Positions 60,737 through 64,000 of a stretch of DNA of 64,000 nucleotides are shown piece after piece. Origin of the DNA: an uncultured Clostridia bacterium. Its GTDB lineage: Bacteria > Bacillota > Clostridia > Christensenellales > UBA1242. The stretch lies in contig CALBOE010000006.1 of NCBI GenBank assembly GCA_937896905.1, forward strand, positions 62,001 to 126,000, written 5' to 3'. The notes beneath the pieces were generated by a model. That model searched no databases, had not been told where the DNA came from, and worked only from the letters and a program-made list of their open reading frames with translations. Position numbers and translations under genes: made by a program. The first letter of the stretch is position 1. Each line of letters begins with the position of its first letter.

Positions 60737-62074
60737 TTATTTATTATCTTTTTCTGCCGGTTTATTCAAATCTTCCAATGTAACCTTAGAAGAATGAATA
60801 ATTGGCTTCCATTCAACCTTTTTAAACAAAGCAGAAATGGAAATTGGAATGTAGGTTAACATATAAAGTGGGAATATGAAAGCATATAAAACCTTTTTCC
60901 AGTTTGGGCAAATAATACGTTTCCACTCGGTTATTAAAATTGTGCCAGAAATTGCCCACATTGTCACGCACAACCCTGCCCATTGCCACAACAATTGCAA
61001 GAATGAAAAGCCAACGTTAGCAAAATCGCCCATACAAAGCGATATTATTGCACACAACGGGAAAACAACCACCGAAAGGAATGTTAGAACAAAAGCTGGG
61101 AAAGTTGCAGTAAACACGTCCCAACAAGAAAAACTTGTGAAACTGCGTTTAAGTAGTGCACCACCCTTTGCCTTTGTTATTTGGAAAGAACCTTTTGCCC
61201 ATCTTTGACGTTGACGCCAAGCCTGTTTAAACTTTGTTGGTTGTTCGTCGAAGAATTCTGCTGTGTCGGTATATCCAACCTTTCTTCCAGAAAGAGCATA
61301 TTCTGTTGAACATTGAATGTCTTCTGTTAACAAGAAGAATTCCCAGTTGTTATATTCTTTAACCACGTCCTGGCTAATTAAAAATCCAGTTCCGGAAATT
61401 GCGCAAGAAGATTTTAGGTGCATTCTTGCATTGTTGTTGTGCCTTGCTTCATGCAAGAACCAAAATCCATAGCCAGATGAAATCCAGTTGTCTCCAAAAT
61501 TCTTGGTGTTTCTATAAGACGTTGCCATATCGTAACCACTGTCGTACATCTTGTTCATTTCGGTTATGTAATTTGGTTTAATTATATTGTCCGCATCTAG
61601 TACAATATATGCTTCTGGCACCATATTGGCAAATTCTGGTTCGGTGTGCAGTTTTGTGAAAAGGTAGTTCAAAGCATACCCCTTGCCAATTTTTTCTTTG
61701 TTAAACCTTTCAAACACCACACAGCCCATATCCCTACAAATTTGTGCAGTGTTATCTGTGCAATTATCCGCCACAACAAAAATTTTAATCATCGATTGAG
61801 GATAATCGTTTGCCTGAATGCTTTTAATTAGATTTCCAATAACAGCACTTTCATTTCTGGCCGCTATAACCACACCAATTGTATGAAATTTGAACACCTT
61901 ATTTGGTATTTTGTGCCTTTTTAAGGTTCCAATAACCAAGAAAATTCCTTGATGAAAATAGAACAACATAAACAAAATGCCAACTATTTGTGAAAAGTAA
62001 TACACAAATCCATACATACCATTAGGAATTGGAATATTACCGTTATATCTAATTAAGTCAAAAATAAGTCCCAT
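60737..62074 (-). CDS. Polymerising-type family 2 glycosyltransferase (membrane)
   Basis: A 445-residue enzyme of the chitin/hyaluronan/PgaC-like type. N-terminal helix, then VVIAARNESAVIGNLIKS, VVADNCTDNTAQ, YIVLDADNIIKP (metal site), FFLLTEDIQCS (catalytic base) and QRQRW (QxxRW acceptor motif), followed by three to four C-terminal helices. It likely makes or extends an exported polysaccharide. CGGAG precedes the ATG. Polymer identity unknown. Confidence 0.88.
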   Translation of the reverse strand: MGLIFDLIRYNGNIPIPNGMYGFVYYFSQIVGILFMLFYFHQGIFLVIGTLKRHKIPNKVFKFHTIGVVIAARNESAVIGNLIKSIQANDYPQSMIKIFVVADNCTDNTAQICRDMGCVVFERFNKEKIGKGYALNYLFTKLHTEPEFANMVPEAYIVLDADNIIKPNYITEMNKMYDSGYDMATSYRNTKNFGDNWISSGYGFWFLHEARHNNNARMHLKSSCAISGTGFLISQDVVKEYNNWEFFLLTEDIQCSTEYALSGRKVGYTDTAEFFDEQPTKFKQAWRQRQRWAKGSFQITKAKGGALLKRSFTSFSCWDVFTATFPAFVLTFLSVVVFPLCAIISLCMGDFANVGFSFLQLLWQWAGLCVTMWAISGTILITEWKRIICPNWKKVLYAFIFPLYMLTYIPISISALFKKVEWKPIIHSSKVTLEDLNKPAEKDNK

Positions 62075-62157
62075 AATTTAACTCCGTTTTAGCATTATAG
62101 CACATTTATGTTGTTTTGTAAATAAATTTTAAAACTTTTGTCGTAATATGTTATAAA

Positions 62158-62209
62158 GCAACAAAAAAGCCGCCAAGGCGACTTGTTTTGGCGCCCCGAG
62201 TAGGGCTCG
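62158..62209 (-). pseudogene. Duplicated tRNA-Asn 3' end plus terminator
   Basis: Fifty-two bases match 62338-62389 with one difference, exactly 180 bases away. They comprise the tRNA-Asn acceptor and part of its T arm plus the terminator, with no tRNA body following. Confidence 0.8.
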
Positions 62210-62282
62210 GCGTCACAGCTCTCTCTTTTTAATCGTTTGCTTTTTTCTAAGCAAACTTCATTTTTGTTCGGCTGTTCCTTTT

Positions 62283-62314
62283 CCCCTTCCAAAAATTATT
62301 TTGGCGGGGTCCCC
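62283..62314. repeat. Palindromic element, second copy
   Basis: CCCC-tt-CCAAAA/TTTTGG-c-GGGG followed by tCCCC, the inverse-orientation relative of the element at 60510-60542. Confidence 0.7.
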
Positions 62315-62340
62315 ATATATTAGGTTCTCGCCCTAGCGCA

Positions 62341-62368
62341 ACAAAAAAGCCGCCAAAGCGACTTGTTT
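62341..62368 (-). terminator. tRNA-Asn terminator
   Basis: AAGTCGC/GCGGCTT stem with U run on the minus strand. Confidence 0.8.
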
Positions 62369-62443
62369 TGGCGCCCCGAGTAGGGCTCGAACCTACAACC
62401 TACCGGTTAACAGCCGGTTGCTCCACCATTGAGCTATCGAGGC
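62369..62443 (-). tRNA. tRNA-Asn (GTT)
   Basis: Complete 75-base cloverleaf with encoded CCA; the anticodon loop CTGTTAA gives GTT. Confidence 0.95.
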
Positions 62444-62546
62444 ATATTTTCAGTTAACAAAGCTATTTTAACACTAATAAATTGCTTTGTCAACTGATTT
62501 TTTAATTTTTATTTATAAAATGTTAAACTTTTTTAAATTTAAAATT

Positions 62547-64000
62547 TTATTTGTTGCTTACCCTAGAAAATAATGCATAATTATTTAAAATGTTGATGTA
62601 ATTAACTTTCTTTAATGTATTTGTTAATTGAGAATTAAACAATGCCTCCACCTCTGGTGTTACATTTTCATTTTCGTAAATAGCATTACCCAAACTATAA
62701 GCATAAATATCTTGGCTAAAAATTCCGCCGGTGTTAGAGTAATATAACAACATATCTCTAACTTGTTTACCTTCTAACTGGTCTGGCGTTACAGTTGAGG
62801 TATCTATAACCTCCATTTCTCCCGTTTCATTATCAACAGCATAAACATAATCGGCTGGCTTAAATAAAGATTGCCCCAAATAGAAGTTTTCATTAAACTC
62901 AATTCCCAAAAGGTCTAATAAAGTTGGAACAATGTCGTAGGCAGAAGTAAACCTGTTGTTAACAATATATTTATTGCTTAGCGTTGCATTTTTTGCTTTT
63001 AGCCCCGGGCTAGAAAGTATCATTGGAACTGTGTTCAATTCTATGCTAGAAAAATCTTTGTTATCGAAACCTTTAAAACGGTTTGCAAGTTGACCGTAAT
63101 ATGCGTAGTGATCCGAGAACAAAAGCATGGTGGTTTCATCTGCAATGCCTCGATTATTCAGTTCAGTAACAATATGGCCAATTGCTTCGTCAAGCCCCAT
63201 CATTCCGCATTGATAATATGTCATTTCCAAACACATGCTTGGGTCTGTTTCGCTAAATCTATTTAAAATGTTAGTGTACCAATTTGTGTAAGTTAATTCG
63301 TCCTTTGTTTTGGTTGGGTTAACTATCCAATTTCCGTTTATGTCTTTAACACAATCGTCTGGGCCATATTTAACATAATTAAAATATCTTTTTGCATCAC
63401 CGTCGTAATGATTATCTTCTTCTGTGAATGCACCGTGAGAAGAAACGTTTAAATAAAATGTGTAAAATGGGCTTGTGGTGTTTGGAACAATATATTTCAT
63501 TGCATGTTTTGCAAAATCTCCCTCGGCTGCCCAATTGTCAAATTTAAGGTCGTTACCTGTATATAGTTTGTTGCCATACGCATCTACTAATGTATCTTTA
63601 CCAATAACATTATCAAATCCTAATCTTGCATGAGTGTCATCTCTGTTATAAAATGAAAGTTTGTGCGAATGAACATATGTTGTTTCGTAACCTTTTTGCT
63701 GCAAAATTTTAGGCATTGAATACCCAAAAACTGCGTCTAAATTATCTTCATTTAACTTAACAACGTTTTTTAACGACTTGCCAACTGGGAAGTTGCCCAT
63801 TATTCCATTGCTTTCACTCATATTAGTTTTTGCCTTAGAGAAGAAGTTAGTCGCAATAAGGCTGTCGTTATTACGGTTAGAATTGGAAGTGTCGGTTAAA
63901 TAATCTTGCCCATAAATAAGCGAGTAAATGTTAGGGGTTAATTCATAAGATAAATTGTTAACTGTTGGGTCGTACGTGCCATCTCCAAAGCCAAACCATT
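62547..64000 (-). CDS. LtaS-like sulfatase-fold phosphoglycerol transferase (partial)
   Basis: The frame is open to the window end, so the N-terminal part is missing. A start at 63821 is not real: upstream codons (IYSLIYGQDYLTD and so on) continue the protein. Alkaline-phosphatase-superfamily features: FYLNVSSHGAFT, and the metal-binding LLFSDHYAYYG. LtaS-type enzymes polymerise glycerolphosphate into lipoteichoic acid. The helical N-terminal membrane domain would lie beyond 64000. With the two glycosyltransferases it points to envelope polymer synthesis. Confidence 0.85.
   Translation of the reverse strand, partial: WFGFGDGTYDPTVNNLSYELTPNIYSLIYGQDYLTDTSNSNRNNDSLIATNFFSKAKTNMSESNGIMGNFPVGKSLKNVVKLNEDNLDAVFGYSMPKILQQKGYETTYVHSHKLSFYNRDDTHARLGFDNVIGKDTLVDAYGNKLYTGNDLKFDNWAAEGDFAKHAMKYIVPNTTSPFYTFYLNVSSHGAFTEEDNHYDGDAKRYFNYVKYGPDDCVKDINGNWIVNPTKTKDELTYTNWYTNILNRFSETDPSMCLEMTYYQCGMMGLDEAIGHIVTELNNRGIADETTMLLFSDHYAYYGQLANRFKGFDNKDFSSIELNTVPMILSSPGLKAKNATLSNKYIVNNRFTSAYDIVPTLLDLLGIEFNENFYLGQSLFKPADYVYAVDNETGEMEVIDTSTVTPDQLEGKQVRDMLLYYSNTGGIFSQDIYAYSLGNAIYENENVTPEVEALFNSQLTNTLKKVNYINILNNYALFSRVSNK

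Noticed and set aside
62095..62292. 65-residue minus-strand open frame
   Set aside because: It spans a tRNA relic, its terminator and a palindrome; no ribosome site.

Overview
The window looks like a chromosomal segment of a low-GC, Gram-positive-type Bacillota, probably an uncultured clostridial lineage. The evidence is the gene content: a sporulation-type sigma-H homologue in the order mrnC-rlmB-sigH, followed by dnaX-ybaB-recR; AddAB instead of RecBCD; a single-chain glycyl-tRNA synthetase behind a T-box; an LtaS-like sulfatase-fold enzyme; and YjzC- and DUF1540-like small proteins. Intergenic DNA is very AT-rich and most operons end in clear intrinsic terminators. I see no phage, transposase or CRISPR array. 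Species cannot be assigned from the sequence alone.

Layout. 1-1.5 kb: a radical SAM protein followed by a gene-free block of nested inverted repeats. 1.5-7.4 kb (minus strand): a hypothetical protein, a 1289-residue surface protein, and three small genes including a HicB-like protein without HicA. 7.7-15.2 kb: rpoC and rpoB, separated by 310 bp that hold a tandem repeat of the rpoB 3' end. 15.5-18.7 kb: a Cys/Gly-rich microprotein, hflX, a WalJ-like hydrolase and a membrane protein. 18.9-21.6 kb: a nucleotidyltransferase, rubrerythrin, tRNA-Ala and tRNA-Ile with decayed tRNA copies, and two paralogous small helical proteins. 21.8-30.6 kb: an ABC exporter with a degenerate ATPase, secA, and the recR-ybaB-dnaX-sigH-rlmB-mrnC operon. 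30.7-46.2 kb: a small membrane protein, a hairpin array, addAB, a YjzC-like microprotein, mnmA, a sugar-phosphate isomerase, a radical SAM activase, a lipoprotein, small unknowns, a YgjP-type metallopeptidase, holA and a short comEC. 46.3-55.7 kb: tRNA-Glu, a glycosyltransferase, an XRE membrane regulator, leuS with an attenuator leader, rplI, an XRE regulator divergent from a candidate structured RNA, and glyS with its T-box. 55.8-64 kb: a 1519-residue protein of unknown function, tRNA-Ser, a QxxRW glycosyltransferase, tRNA-Asn and an LtaS-like enzyme running off the end.

Most genes are housekeeping: transcription, replication and repair, translation, secretion, and envelope polymer synthesis.

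Five things stand out. (1) At least seven genes have the -10 hexamer exactly six bases before the start codon and no Shine-Dalgarno, which predicts leaderless mRNAs. (2) The rpoB 3' end is tandemly repeated together with an inverted-repeat element. (3) Three tRNA loci carry decayed duplicates that keep a tRNA end. (4) A small HTH regulator faces a consensus promoter, with a palindrome in its spacer, that drives an apparently non-coding structured transcript. (5) There are several unrecognised proteins: the 1519-residue protein, the degenerate ABC protein with its small helical neighbours, and the Cys-rich microprotein.
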